The notes under the pieces: generated by a model
The model's database searches: none
What the model saw: the letters and a program-made list of their open reading frames with translations, nothing else
Told to the model about the DNA's origin: nothing
Made by a program: the position numbers and the translations under genes
Assembly (NCBI GenBank): GCA_045636125.1
Contig: JAZTWX010000016.1
Span: 82,342 to 146,341 of the forward strand
Length of the DNA: 64,000 nucleotides
Direction: 5' to 3'
Source of the DNA: HGM04593 sp045636125
GTDB lineage: Bacteria > Bacteroidota > Bacteroidia > Bacteroidales > Bacteroidaceae
Shown: positions 25,269 through 34,660 of the stretch, piece by piece
Layout: each line of letters starts with the position of its first letter
Numbering within the stretch: the first letter of the stretch is position 1

Positions 25269-26636
25269 ATGAAAAGATACCTTATAATATTAGTTGCACT
25301 ATTTCTTGCAATAACAGCTGTGCGGGCGCAAAAGAGCGAGCTGGAAACTTTCCGCAAACAACTGGCCGCCCTTGCCGGCGACGGTGTGGAGTACGAAGAG
25401 AACGGTGCCGATTGGGTGAAAAACCAGCTGCTCGTACAGTTGAGTGACCAAATGGACGACAGTGCCAGAAATGTTTTTACCTCCATTTTCTCCGATACCG
25501 TGCAGTGGCGCATAAGCACGCTTACAACAACCGACGAGGAAGGCTACAAGCGCGTGTGTGCATTTGTCGATAAGTATGAAATTGACTCGGAAGAGGAACT
25601 CTTTGGCGTGCCTCTTATGGTTAGCAATAGGGAGGATGGTGCTCAGACAGTGCTTTATGCCGACGATAACAATACTTTGGTCTTTGAGAATGATGCCGAC
25701 GAGGAGACATACTCCATTTTTATGGCCGACTGCAATATCATTGAGTTTCTGCAACAGACCTTGTTAGGTGTGTTGGATGCAATGGGTGGCGCTATGGTAA
25801 GTTTCGGTGACAATGTAAGCTATTCGCTTAATATGGGTGGTAGTAAACTTATTGATTTTACAAATATTTCCGGTGAATCGCATTGCGAGGACGAAAAAGA
25901 GGCCGTGCCGGCCAAAAAGCAGGGGCTGGTAGAGTGCGACAGCATAAAATATCCCTCTTTTGTGCAGCGCGACGGCAAGCGTCTTGTTGCTATTCCCACA
26001 GTGAGCGAGGAATTCAAGCAAGCTCTTGCGCCTTACGTGGCAAAGGGCATTTACGACTGGATAAACAACACCGGCTTTGGAAACGGAACCTCGCAGGTGT
26101 GTGATATAATAACCCCTAACAGCGTGGTTGAAAAATACATAGCCGAAAACCCCTCCACCACAATAGAATACCCGGCAGAGAGTCTCAAAGCGTTTGTTGC
26201 CACAGAGTATCAGGGTGGTGTGCCGGCTGTGCTGTGCCGTAGATCCACCTCGCCCGACGGTTACAAGGAGATGCTCGCCTCGCTTTCTCACTTTTTCGCT
26301 CTCAAAGTGGGCGAGCGATACGAGAATCTCAAAGTTACAAACCGCATTACAACCCCCGACGGCAAACGCTTCGTGCAGCTGTATGGCGATCGCGAAATTC
26401 TTGCGTGCATTTACGATTCTCCTGCCGACAGCTGTTGCTTTATGAATATAACAATTGGCCACGATTCTGCTTTTGAGGCCTTCCTCAACGCATTTACTTT
26501 CGATGGAGAAAACAAACTTGCTGCAAAACACAATATTGTGATAAACGAGGATGGCTTGCAAATTACCCCGGCATTAGAGTCAAAGGGTGGTGTAAGCTAC
26601 CGGTGGAAATATCTCAAAGAACTTAATATTCAGTAA
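25269..26636 (+). CDS. Exported two-part protein with DUF4252-like N-terminal region
   Basis: 455 residues with signal peptide MKRYLIILVALFLAITAVRA. Residues 22-170 run parallel to the preceding DUF4252 protein: a KSELETF start matching KSEVEQF, FTSIFSDTVQWRIS matching FSSIKSMRRFS, and TVLYADDNNTLVFENDADEE matching the VIYCDDN...LVVNDD block. The C-terminal part, about 250 residues, is not recognised and contains several cysteines. It starts 14 bp after the DUF4252 gene, so it is the fourth gene of the ECF operon. It probably arose by duplication and fusion; the function is unknown. Confidence 0.68.
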   Translation: MKRYLIILVALFLAITAVRAQKSELETFRKQLAALAGDGVEYEENGADWVKNQLLVQLSDQMDDSARNVFTSIFSDTVQWRISTLTTTDEEGYKRVCAFVDKYEIDSEEELFGVPLMVSNREDGAQTVLYADDNNTLVFENDADEETYSIFMADCNIIEFLQQTLLGVLDAMGGAMVSFGDNVSYSLNMGGSKLIDFTNISGESHCEDEKEAVPAKKQGLVECDSIKYPSFVQRDGKRLVAIPTVSEEFKQALAPYVAKGIYDWINNTGFGNGTSQVCDIITPNSVVEKYIAENPSTTIEYPAESLKAFVATEYQGGVPAVLCRRSTSPDGYKEMLASLSHFFALKVGERYENLKVTNRITTPDGKRFVQLYGDREILACIYDSPADSCCFMNITIGHDSAFEAFLNAFTFDGENKLAAKHNIVINEDGLQITPALESKGGVSYRWKYLKELNIQ

Positions 26637-26661
26637 TTAACCATAATAAATAATTGATCTT

Positions 26662-27624
26662 ATGAAAAAGAAAATGTTATTCGCTCTTGCGCTTTTTATG
26701 TTAATAGTGTGCAGCGCCGGGGCACAGACAACAGCGCTTGTACCCTATGAGGGTGGCTATTTTGTGAAGAGCGGCGACAAATGGGAGGAATATCGCCCCG
26801 CCGACAAGGCCGGTTTGTGGTCGAGCTATAAACAGTATCGCGAGGACGACACCTTCTTCTATATAAAAAACAAAAAGTGCAACCTGGCAATACCCAAGGT
26901 GAAAAAGGACAAAATATTCATTGACCGTGAAAAGAAAGGCAAATGGGAAATTGTATACAATACAATTGATATTCACGCAATGTGCCCCAACAAGGACGGC
27001 CTTTTCTGGTGCTACTCCGACGGACGCGGCGACTGGCACAACGGCTATTTTGTGAGAAACAACGCCAATTGGCGCGAGTATGCCCCCGGCAAGCAGCGCA
27101 CCCTTTGGGCCGACTACAAGCAGACCGGCGAGGACGACGATTATTTCTACATCGAGAGCACAAAGAACAAAGTATCGGTTCCCAAGCGCGCCGACCGCAA
27201 TTTTGTGATAACCCTCATCGGCAACAACAGCTGGCGCGGCGGTTACACAACAAAAGCAATATACGACCGCTCGGCAGCCTACGACTATAATTTCTATTTC
27301 AACAACGTACGCATTAAAGGCAAGGACAACGGCAAGAAGGCACGTGTGAGTTTCAACCGCAGCGGTAACATTCAAATTGCATACAACGACAAGCACTACG
27401 ACCTCGAGTACAGTTCAATTAAACTTGTCGACTACAACGGCCGCGATGCAATTGAAATAGCGATTGACAAGAAAAACAACCTTCTCCTCACCCCCGACGG
27501 AAAATGCGATGCAAAGTGCAAGAGTGTGGGAAAGGATATGCTTTTTGCCGGTGGAGAGAACGCCTCGAACATTGCCGAGGTTATTACCTTGCTCAAGAAC
27601 AAGTCGTTCTATCTCTATAAATAA
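26662..27624 (+). CDS. Exported protein with tandem W/Y-rich repeats
   Basis: 320 residues, family not recognised. Signal peptide MKKKMLFALALFMLIVCSAGA. Two related segments follow: residues about 32-80 (GGYFVKSGDKWEEYRP, LWSSYKQYREDDTFFYI, LAIPK) and about 123-173 (NGYFVRNNANWREYAP, LWADYKQTGEDDDYFYI, VSVPK). The C-terminal half is basic and beta-rich. Last gene of the ECF sigma operon (25 bp after the previous stop), ended by a strong bidirectional terminator. Repeats of this kind suggest a binding role in the periplasm or at the surface; that is inference. Confidence 0.7.
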   Translation: MKKKMLFALALFMLIVCSAGAQTTALVPYEGGYFVKSGDKWEEYRPADKAGLWSSYKQYREDDTFFYIKNKKCNLAIPKVKKDKIFIDREKKGKWEIVYNTIDIHAMCPNKDGLFWCYSDGRGDWHNGYFVRNNANWREYAPGKQRTLWADYKQTGEDDDYFYIESTKNKVSVPKRADRNFVITLIGNNSWRGGYTTKAIYDRSAAYDYNFYFNNVRIKGKDNGKKARVSFNRSGNIQIAYNDKHYDLEYSSIKLVDYNGRDAIEIAIDKKNNLLLTPDGKCDAKCKSVGKDMLFAGGENASNIAEVITLLKNKSFYLYK

Positions 27625-27661
27625 CTCCCCCCGAAACTCATTGACGTAAAATAAATAAAAG

Positions 27662-27704
27662 GAAAAAACAGTTGCTCTTTTGCGTAAAGGGCAACTGTTT
27701 TTTT
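27662..27704. terminator. Bidirectional terminator between the ECF operon and glsA
   Basis: A 15 bp stem with one G-U pair (AAACAGTTGCTCTTT at 27666-27680 with AAAGGGCAACTGTTT at 27686-27700), loop TGCGT. It is flanked by an A-run on the left and a T-run on the right, so it can stop both converging transcripts. Confidence 0.9.
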
Positions 27705-27706
27705 CT

Positions 27707-28690
27707 TCAGCACACTGCAGCCTGCTTGTCCTCAATTACAACCCTGCAAGCGTCGTATGCGTTCATTCCGAGTTTTTTTACAATGTACTTTATGGCTTTT
27801 TGTGCGCGCACCGAATTTCCGGCCTTGTCTATTGGCGGCGCGAACGCGGCGATACCCATTGTGCCGGGAAGTACACCTATGATACCGCCGCCCACGCCTG
27901 TTTTTGCCGGCAGACCGGTGGAGAACATCCAGTCGCCGCTATATTCGTAAAAGCCCACAGTGGCCATCATTGAAACTATTTTCGGTGCCAGGCGAGCGGG
28001 GAACACCTCGCGCCCGGTTACAGGGTTTATACCGCCGCCGGCTATGGTGCCTGCAAAAACCGCAAGCTCGCGTGTTGTCACTCCCAAAGAGCATTGGCGC
28101 GTGTAAAGGTCGAGCGAAACATCGGGCTCATCGTATATGCGGTTATAGCTTTTCAGTAGCCACGCGATTGCACGGTTGTTGTGGTTGGTCACGCTCTCCG
28201 ACTTGTATAACTCGTCTATGAGAGGCAGGCTGCCGGCGCACAGCTCGTTGATGTTCTGCTGTATTGCTTGCCATTTTGCCTGCTTGTCGCCCACCGGCCG
28301 CACCAAGCTGACGGCGGATATTGCCCCTGCGTTTACCAATGGAGAAGAAGGGTGGTCCTTTTCCAGGAGTATAGCCATTATAGAATTGAACGGAAGGCCT
28401 GTGGCGTCGGCACCAATCAAGTCCATTATGGTGTTTGCTCCATAATCCTTGAGCACCAAAAGTGCTGTGGCTACTTTGGAAACAGACTCAATACCAAAGC
28501 GGTAGCTGCAATCGCCGGCCTCAATAACATCGCCACCGGGCAGGCTTATGGCTATTGCGAACAGGTTGCTGTCTACGTTTGCGAGGTAGGGGATATAGTC
28601 GGCATTGTGGCCTCCCTTGTCGTCGCGGTAGCGCTCGTAAGCCTCTTTTACAATGGCTTGCAGCTCATCTTTTGTAATCCTTCTCTCCAT
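27707..28690 (-). CDS. glsA: Glutaminase
   Basis: Hydrolyses glutamine to glutamate and ammonia. Serine beta-lactamase-like fold of the GlsA/YbaS family. 327 residues. The SxxK nucleophile motif is S69-V-S-K72 in FGIESVSKVATALL. SLGVTTRELAVFAGTIAGGG and the glycine-rich GVGGGIIGVLPGTMGIAAF are family segments. It starts 20 bp after gadB on the same strand, so glutamine can be turned into glutamate for the decarboxylase, and the ammonia itself buffers acid. It ends against the terminator shared with the ECF operon. Confidence 0.96.
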   Translation of the reverse strand: MERRITKDELQAIVKEAYERYRDDKGGHNADYIPYLANVDSNLFAIAISLPGGDVIEAGDCSYRFGIESVSKVATALLVLKDYGANTIMDLIGADATGLPFNSIMAILLEKDHPSSPLVNAGAISAVSLVRPVGDKQAKWQAIQQNINELCAGSLPLIDELYKSESVTNHNNRAIAWLLKSYNRIYDEPDVSLDLYTRQCSLGVTTRELAVFAGTIAGGGINPVTGREVFPARLAPKIVSMMATVGFYEYSGDWMFSTGLPAKTGVGGGIIGVLPGTMGIAAFAPPIDKAGNSVRAQKAIKYIVKKLGMNAYDACRVVIEDKQAAVC

Positions 28691-28710
28691 ATTGTTTTTA
28701 TTCTTTTTTG

Positions 28711-30141
28711 TTATCCTTTACCGGTGTGGGTGTACACTGTTCCTTTTATCTTTATATTGCTCTCGAGCGAAATGCGCGAGGGTGTGGGGTACTGCAACTT
28801 TTCGAGCTCTGTAACGGCTGCCTGAATATCGGCGAGAAGCTGGTCGGCCATATCGCGGCTGAAGCCGTTGCGCACCACAAGACGCATAACAATTGTCTCT
28901 TCGAGCTTTGCAGGGAGGGTGTATGCAGGTACCATCCAACCATTCTGCTTGAGTTTGTCCTGCAAATCGTAAAGTGTCCATTTACATTTCTTTACGCACT
29001 CTTCCTTCATCTCCCAGATGAAGAGCGGGTTGCTCACCTCCTCGCTGTAATTGCGGAAAGGCTTCATCTTTCCAATCTGCTCGTGCAGGTAGCGCGCAAT
29101 CTCCAGTGAGTTCTTCTGTATCGATTTATAACCCTCGAATCCCAAACGTATGAACTGGTAATACTGTCCCAGAATCTGTGCTGCGGGGCGCGAGAAGTTC
29201 AAGCCCACCTGCGTAACATCGGCGCCAAGGTAGTTTACGCTGAACGACATTGAGTCGGGGAGGTATTTCTTGTCTTTCCACACAACCCAGCCGAGTCCCG
29301 GGTACACAAGGCCGTACTTGTGGCCGCTGGTGCTTATTGAAAGTACCCATTTGAGGCGGAAGTCCCACTCTTTTTCGGGCTCGAGGAAGGGGAGTATGAA
29401 ACCGCCCGATGCTGCGTCAACGTGTATGGGAATTTCGTAGCCGGTCTTTTTGTTGTACTCGTCGAGCGCTTCGTTGAGAGCCTTCACATCGTCGTTGAGT
29501 CCTGTCCACGTTACTCCTTGAATGGGCACCACGCATATTGTGTTCTCGTCGCACATTGCAATGGCCTCTTTGGGGCAGAGGGTGGGCTTTTCGGCTGTAA
29601 TGGGCACGGTGCGCATCTCAATTTGCCATAGTTGCGCAAACTTTTCCCACACCACCTGGTAGGCCGACGAAATTACAAAATTCGGTTTGTCGCAGGGCTT
29701 GCCCTCGGCCTGTCGGCGTTTTTTCCAGCGCTGCCAAGCTGCCACGCCACCAAGCATACAGGCCTCGCTCGAGCCTATTCCCAGTGCGCCGGCTTTCCAT
29801 TTTGCCTGTTCGGGGGTGTTCCACAGGTTGGCTATAATGTTTATACATTTTGCACACATTACAGCTATGCGGGGGTACTCGGTCTCGTCGATGTAATTTA
29901 TTGCAATCGCATCGTTCATAAGCTTTGTGGCGTATTCATCCATATAGGTGGTTACAAAGGTTGCGAGGTTCAAACGCGGCTGTGTCTGGGCGTATGTCTC
30001 GTCTTTCACCATCTGATAGGCAATTTCGGGGGTGGTGGACTTTTGTGGAATCTTGTCGGTAGGTGCCGACTTCAACATCTCCTGCGAACCGAATACGGCG
30101 GTTGTAACTCCCGTTTCGTTGTAATCTTCTTTCTGTTTCAT
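28711..30141 (-). CDS. gadB: Glutamate decarboxylase
   Basis: PLP enzyme converting glutamate plus a proton to GABA and CO2; a cytoplasmic acid-resistance enzyme and a source of GABA in gut Bacteroides. 476 residues. The PLP lysine is in SISTSGHKYGLVYPGLGW near residue 280, with IHVDAASGGF about 30 residues earlier and GSSEACMLGG near residue 128. The N-terminus is of the long GadA/GadB type. It is first in a gadB-glsA pair. No GadC-type glutamate/GABA antiporter is in the window: the divergent transporter at 30325 is an MFS protein of other type. No convincing promoter was found in 30142-30324. Confidence 0.96.
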   Translation of the reverse strand: MKQKEDYNETGVTTAVFGSQEMLKSAPTDKIPQKSTTPEIAYQMVKDETYAQTQPRLNLATFVTTYMDEYATKLMNDAIAINYIDETEYPRIAVMCAKCINIIANLWNTPEQAKWKAGALGIGSSEACMLGGVAAWQRWKKRRQAEGKPCDKPNFVISSAYQVVWEKFAQLWQIEMRTVPITAEKPTLCPKEAIAMCDENTICVVPIQGVTWTGLNDDVKALNEALDEYNKKTGYEIPIHVDAASGGFILPFLEPEKEWDFRLKWVLSISTSGHKYGLVYPGLGWVVWKDKKYLPDSMSFSVNYLGADVTQVGLNFSRPAAQILGQYYQFIRLGFEGYKSIQKNSLEIARYLHEQIGKMKPFRNYSEEVSNPLFIWEMKEECVKKCKWTLYDLQDKLKQNGWMVPAYTLPAKLEETIVMRLVVRNGFSRDMADQLLADIQAAVTELEKLQYPTPSRISLESNIKIKGTVYTHTGKG

Positions 30142-30324
30142 CTTTGGTTAAGTTTAGGTTGGTGAATTTTGTTCTACACCATTCTAAACGGCGGTGGTGG
30201 CAGCAGGGTTCGCCCGTTTATCTTTTTTATGATTATACCCCCTTTGCTAACAGTTTTTTGCAGCCCTGCGAACTTTTGTGGCCGGTGGAGTGTTTGCCTT
30301 TTGTGTTTCTAAAATATTTGCCTT

Positions 30325-31527
30325 ATGAAGATATATACAGGAAAAGGATACATTTCGTTGTGGGTGTTGCTGGGAATATGGTCGGTGTCGGCGTTGACAT
30401 CGTTGCCGGGGCTGGCCGTTTCGCCCATCTTGGGCGATTTGTCGACAATCTTCAAACACGCCACGGAGTTTGATATTCAAATGCTCACCTCTTTGCCATC
30501 GTTACTCATAATTCCTTTTATATTATTGGCCGGAAAATTGAGCGACAAGGTGGGGATGATTCCTTTGCTCCATTGGGGGCTATGGCTTTTTCTCTTGTGT
30601 GGGGTGCTCTATTTCTTTTGCGAGACTATTACCGAGCTCATTGTTGTGAGTGCGTTGCTTGGAGTGGGTGCGGGAATTATAACCCCCTTGTCCACAGCGC
30701 TTGTATCGCGTTTTTTTGTGGGCGAGCAGCGTACAAAGCAGTTCGGTTACAGCTCGGCCATAAATAATTTGGCACTCGTGGTGGCCACGGCCGTTACCGG
30801 TTATTTGGCCGATGTGCAGTGGCGTCTTCCTTTCCTCGTATACCTTCTGCCGGCAGTGTCGCTCTTGCTTGTGAGGCCGGTTGCAGCCGCTGAAAAAGCG
30901 GGCCCGGCTGTTGCTGACGAGCCGAAAAAAGGTGTCGACCTTTCGCAGGGAGGAATAGATTACAGCAGGCTTGCAGGCTATATGCTCTACTATTTTCTAA
31001 TCACTTTTATGGTGATGGTGGTGAGCGTGAATCTCCCGTTCCTTTTGTCGGAGGCGGGGCACGACAGCGGCGTTGCGGGCCTTGTGATTTCGCTCTTTTT
31101 TCTGTGCATAATGCTGCCGGGCTTTTTTATAAACGGCATTATCTCTTTTCTTGGAAAGTGTGTTGCCGAGGTGTCGTTGCTTGCCATTGTTTGCGGCCTT
31201 GCCATTGTGTTCTTCAATAGCAGCATTGCTGCAATTGTGTGCGGTGTGGTTATTGCCGGAGTGGGATACGGCGTGGCGCAACCTTTTGTGTATGACCGCA
31301 CTGCGTCGGTGGCGTCGGCGGGAAAGGTTACTTTTGCTCTTGCGCTTGTGATGACAATGAATTATGTTGCTGTGGTTGCCTGCCCGCCTGTGGTCGACTC
31401 GGTGCAGTCTATGGCCGGGTCAAAGAGTGCTTCGTTCGCATTCGGGCTTAACGCCGCTATTGGCCTTGCTGCGTTTGTTGTGCTGATGCTCCGTTGGTTG
31501 TTCGTAAAATACAGGTACAATGGATAA
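30325..31527 (+). CDS. MFS transporter
   Basis: Major facilitator superfamily permease with about 12 predicted transmembrane helices in 400 residues and a central cytoplasmic loop near residues 190-215 (EKAGPAVADEPKKGVD). The loop between helices 2 and 3 contains the signature-like AGKLSDKVGMIPLLHWG, and helix 5 contains VATAVTGYLAD. It resembles drug/metabolite exporters of the Bcr/CflA type, but the substrate cannot be told. The next gene, another transporter, overlaps its end by 8 bp. The gene is divergent from gadB. Confidence 0.85.
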   Translation: MKIYTGKGYISLWVLLGIWSVSALTSLPGLAVSPILGDLSTIFKHATEFDIQMLTSLPSLLIIPFILLAGKLSDKVGMIPLLHWGLWLFLLCGVLYFFCETITELIVVSALLGVGAGIITPLSTALVSRFFVGEQRTKQFGYSSAINNLALVVATAVTGYLADVQWRLPFLVYLLPAVSLLLVRPVAAAEKAGPAVADEPKKGVDLSQGGIDYSRLAGYMLYYFLITFMVMVVSVNLPFLLSEAGHDSGVAGLVISLFFLCIMLPGFFINGIISFLGKCVAEVSLLAIVCGLAIVFFNSSIAAIVCGVVIAGVGYGVAQPFVYDRTASVASAGKVTFALALVMTMNYVAVVACPPVVDSVQSMAGSKSASFAFGLNAAIGLAAFVVLMLRWLFVKYRYNG

Positions 31528-32419
31528 CTCTTTGAAAGGAATTCTTTCACTTGTGGTCTCGCGCATAACCGCGGGACTCAATGTGAATTGTGCTAAATAT
31601 CTTATTCCTTTGTGGATAGCTCCAATGAGCCTTGTGTCGCTGCGTGTCTTTTTCGGTTGCATTTTCTTTTGGCTGCTTGCCATCTTCGACAAACCCGACA
31701 CCTCTTCGTTTGCCGACAAAGTAAAACTCTTTCTCCTGGGAGCGGTTGCAGTGTTCGGTTATATGTCGCTTGCGGCACTTGCAATTTCATATACCACGCC
31801 TGTTAATTTTGTAATCTTCAACGCGACGCAGCCTTTGTGGGTATTTATGCTGTCGGTGTTTGCGGGGCGCGAAAAGGTCACCTTTGTAAAGGTAGCTGGT
31901 ATTGTGCTGGGCTTTGCAGGGGTGGTGGCCACCGCCTTTTCGGGCTCGGCAGCGAGCGTCGCGTCGCACCCGTTACTTGGTAACACGCTTGCGATGTGTG
32001 GTGCACTGGTTTATGCGGTGTATCTCATTACGGCAGCCTCGCTCCTTAAACGCGTCTCTAACCTTGTGATGCTGCGCTACACCTTTTTGGGCGCGGCCCT
32101 GTCGGCTGCAATAGCGCTTGCATTCAATGGATTCGAAGCTCCGCTCTTTACGGCGCAGGTAGGGTGGAAGGTTATTGCCGTTCTTGTGTTTATACTGCTG
32201 TTTCCCACCGTGTTAAGCTATATTCTCATTCCCATAGGCATTAAATATCTCAAAGCAACGCTTGTGGCGGTTTACGGCTACGTTACACTTTTTGTTGCCA
32301 CTGTGGTGTCGCTTGTGTTGGGGCAGGACCGTTTCGATGCAATGCTTGCAGCAGCCCTTTTGCTCATATGCGTGGGAATTTTTATGGTCAATATAGCCGA
32401 AAAAGGTGATATTTCATAA
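31520..32419 (+). CDS. EamA/DMT family transporter
   Basis: 299 residues with ten predicted transmembrane helices in two EamA repeats: the first ends around FVIFNATQPLWVFMLSVFAG and the second around LSYILIPIGIKYLKATLVAV. Members export amino acids or metabolites; the substrate is unknown here. It overlaps the preceding MFS gene by 8 bp, so they are translationally coupled. A second, related EamA gene is at 58413-59327; both have the same FLIPIG/ILIPIG motif near the end. Confidence 0.88.
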   Translation: MDNSLKGILSLVVSRITAGLNVNCAKYLIPLWIAPMSLVSLRVFFGCIFFWLLAIFDKPDTSSFADKVKLFLLGAVAVFGYMSLAALAISYTTPVNFVIFNATQPLWVFMLSVFAGREKVTFVKVAGIVLGFAGVVATAFSGSAASVASHPLLGNTLAMCGALVYAVYLITAASLLKRVSNLVMLRYTFLGAALSAAIALAFNGFEAPLFTAQVGWKVIAVLVFILLFPTVLSYILIPIGIKYLKATLVAVYGYVTLFVATVVSLVLGQDRFDAMLAAALLLICVGIFMVNIAEKGDIS

Positions 32420-32451
32420 TATATTATAGTATAAATATAAGATATATTTTA

Positions 32452-32459
32452 TACCTTTG
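32452..32459 (+). promoter_or_regulatory. -7 box of the M6 protease gene
   Basis: TACCTTTG is an exact TAnnTTTG match in an AT-only surround, 39 bp before the ATG. No -33 TTG at the usual distance. Confidence 0.45.
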
Positions 32460-32498
32460 TAACAATATTGACACTTTTGAAAAGCACAGACACAAAAT

Positions 32499-34541
32499 AT
32501 GAGAAAATTACTTTTTCTTCTTGTAATATTCTGCCTCTCGGTGGCGGCTTTTGCCGTTCCCGCAAACAGGGTTCCTGTATCTTACAGGCAGTCGGACGGC
32601 ACGCTGCTCTATGTTTACCTCACCGGTGACGAGTCGTTCCATTATTATGCTACATTGGATGGCGTGCCTGTGGTAAAGACAGCTGCGGGGGACTACTGCT
32701 ATGCAGTGCTCGACGAGAGCGACAATTTTGTCTCCACAGGTTACATTGCCCACAATAAGGGCGAGCGCAATTTAGAGGAGCAGAACATTGTAGATGCCAA
32801 CGAATTTTCGGGTATAAAGTCCGATATAGGGGATATTGCCGTTCAACGCGCAATGCAGTACACGTCTGTTTCAAGGGCTGCTGCAGGGAAAAAGTTCGAG
32901 GGAGTGATGAACGTTCCCGTTATACTTGTGGAGTATGCCGATGTTAAATTCTCTTTCTCTAAAGAGGTAGTTTCCACTATTCTCAACAAAAAAGATTACG
33001 AGGGTTACGACAATCCCATAGCAAGGAGTATTGGCAGTGCGAAGGATTATTTCCTTGCGCAATCGGGTGGCGCTTTTGAACCCAATTTCATTGTTACCGA
33101 CATTGTTACCTTGCCCAACAATATGGCCTATTATGGCGCAAACTCTAATGGCAAAGATATACGCCGTGGCCAAATGATTCGCGACGGCCTGCTTGCAGCC
33201 GATGAAAATTTCGATTTTTCAATCTTCGACAACGACGGTGACGGTGACGCCGAATTTCTCTATTGCATATACGCCGGTTATGCCGAATCTGTTAGCGGAA
33301 ACGATGCCAACACAGTATGGCCCCACGCGTGGACACTCTCCTCGTCGGTGGGTGCAAAGAGGCTCGATGGTGTGCGTTTCGATGCCTATGCCTGCTCGCA
33401 AGAGCTTGCCGGAACCCCTGCTGTAACAGAATATTATGGCGGTCCACTGCTTTCGGGAATTGGAACATTGTGTCACGAGTTCTCGCACACTTTGGGGCTT
33501 ATGGATGTGTATAATGTTAAACTGAATAAGAGCGAAACATTTGGTTATTGGGACCTGATGGATTCAGGAAACTACGTTGCCGAGGGTTACGTCCCTGTCA
33601 ATTACAGCGCCTATGAACGTGAGCTTGTGGGATGGGATAAAATTGAGGAATTGAGCGAAGCGGGTTGCTACTCGTTGGAGTCAATCTCGAAAGGTCGTAA
33701 GGCTTATAAAATAGTAAACGATGCCAATGCCGACGAGTATTATGTGCTCGAAAACCGTCAGCAGGACGGTTGGGATTCTTACCTTTTCGGTACAGGTCTT
33801 ATGATTACCCACATCGACTACGATAAGGATGTATGGAGCAGTAAAAAAGTGAATACCGATTCTTCTCACCAGCGCATAGCACTTGTTCCTGCCGACAATG
33901 AAATTGTTATTTATAATGGTCTTAATGCGTCGCAGTTCAAGGCAAGTGTAACGGGTGATCTCTGGCCCGGAACAAGCAAAAACAAGGCCTTTACAAGCAC
34001 TTCTGTTCCTGCTGCAACACTCTTTACCGGCGGTCTTTTGGACAAACCGTTAACCAATATAACCGAGCGTAACGGGGTGGTGTCGTTCCACTATCTGAAT
34101 TTTGAATTGGAGACTCCTGCCGTTGCAGCAGCAACAGCTGTTACCACCGATGCTTTCTGCGCAAACTGGGTTGCAGTCAACGGCGCAATTGAATATATTC
34201 TGGTGCTTATGGACGGCGAAGGAAACGAACTCAACCGCGTTACAACAGCCGATGCAAGCTACCTGTATACAGCCCTTGAAGCAGATGCAGTGTACAGCTA
34301 CAAGGTGGCTGCAAAAGATATTTGCGGCTGCACCACAGAGTTCTCGCAAAGCGAGTCGGTAGCTTTGTTGCCCACATCGATTAACGGCGTAGAAGCTGTT
34401 GAAAATGGCCGTTGCAGCATATATACCGCAGGGGGTAAACACGTTTATACAGGTCTCTTCGAAAGCGCTCCTGTGCTGCCTGCAGGTGTGTATATTATTA
34501 CCGATGCAAACGGCAGCAGCAAGAAGTTTGTAGTGAAATAA
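32499..34541 (+). CDS. Secreted M6-family zinc metalloprotease with Fn3-like and C-terminal tail domains
   Basis: 680 residues. Signal peptide MRKLLFLLVIFCLSVAAFA. The M6 (immune inhibitor A-like) protease domain has the metzincin-type zinc motif CHEFSHTLGLMDVY near residue 326, and FDNDGDGDAEFLYCIYAGYAE about 80 residues earlier. The DNDGDGD stretch looks like a calcium site. After the protease comes a fibronectin type III-like domain (about 535-625). The C-terminal tail (PAGVYIITDANGSSKKFVVK) resembles a T9SS-type sorting domain. It is therefore probably exported to the surface or medium, where it could cut host or dietary protein. Single gene with its own -7 box and terminator. Confidence 0.88.
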   Translation: MRKLLFLLVIFCLSVAAFAVPANRVPVSYRQSDGTLLYVYLTGDESFHYYATLDGVPVVKTAAGDYCYAVLDESDNFVSTGYIAHNKGERNLEEQNIVDANEFSGIKSDIGDIAVQRAMQYTSVSRAAAGKKFEGVMNVPVILVEYADVKFSFSKEVVSTILNKKDYEGYDNPIARSIGSAKDYFLAQSGGAFEPNFIVTDIVTLPNNMAYYGANSNGKDIRRGQMIRDGLLAADENFDFSIFDNDGDGDAEFLYCIYAGYAESVSGNDANTVWPHAWTLSSSVGAKRLDGVRFDAYACSQELAGTPAVTEYYGGPLLSGIGTLCHEFSHTLGLMDVYNVKLNKSETFGYWDLMDSGNYVAEGYVPVNYSAYERELVGWDKIEELSEAGCYSLESISKGRKAYKIVNDANADEYYVLENRQQDGWDSYLFGTGLMITHIDYDKDVWSSKKVNTDSSHQRIALVPADNEIVIYNGLNASQFKASVTGDLWPGTSKNKAFTSTSVPAATLFTGGLLDKPLTNITERNGVVSFHYLNFELETPAVAAATAVTTDAFCANWVAVNGAIEYILVLMDGEGNELNRVTTADASYLYTALEADAVYSYKVAAKDICGCTTEFSQSESVALLPTSINGVEAVENGRCSIYTAGGKHVYTGLFESAPVLPAGVYIITDANGSSKKFVVK

Positions 34542-34572
34542 CAAAGCGTTTTTAGCGACATTAGGCAGCCTT

Positions 34573-34590
34573 CACGGCGAGCTCTCGCCG
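34573..34590. repeat. GC-rich palindrome after the protease gene
   Basis: CGGCGAG and CTCGCCG arms flank a 2 nt centre about 30 bp after the protease stop. It may contribute to transcript ending together with the following terminator. Confidence 0.35.
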
Positions 34591-34629
34591 GTTGCCGTAG
34601 TTTGGTTGAGTTGCGCGAATATATCTCAT

Positions 34630-34660
34630 AAAATCCGGTTCATTGCGAGCCGGATTTTTT
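34630..34660 (+). terminator. Rho-independent terminator of the M6 protease gene
   Basis: Stem AAAATCCGGTTC (34630-34641) with GAGCCGGATTTT, one G-U pair, loop ATTGC, followed by TT and G/T-rich sequence. It lies about 90 bp after the stop. Confidence 0.8.
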
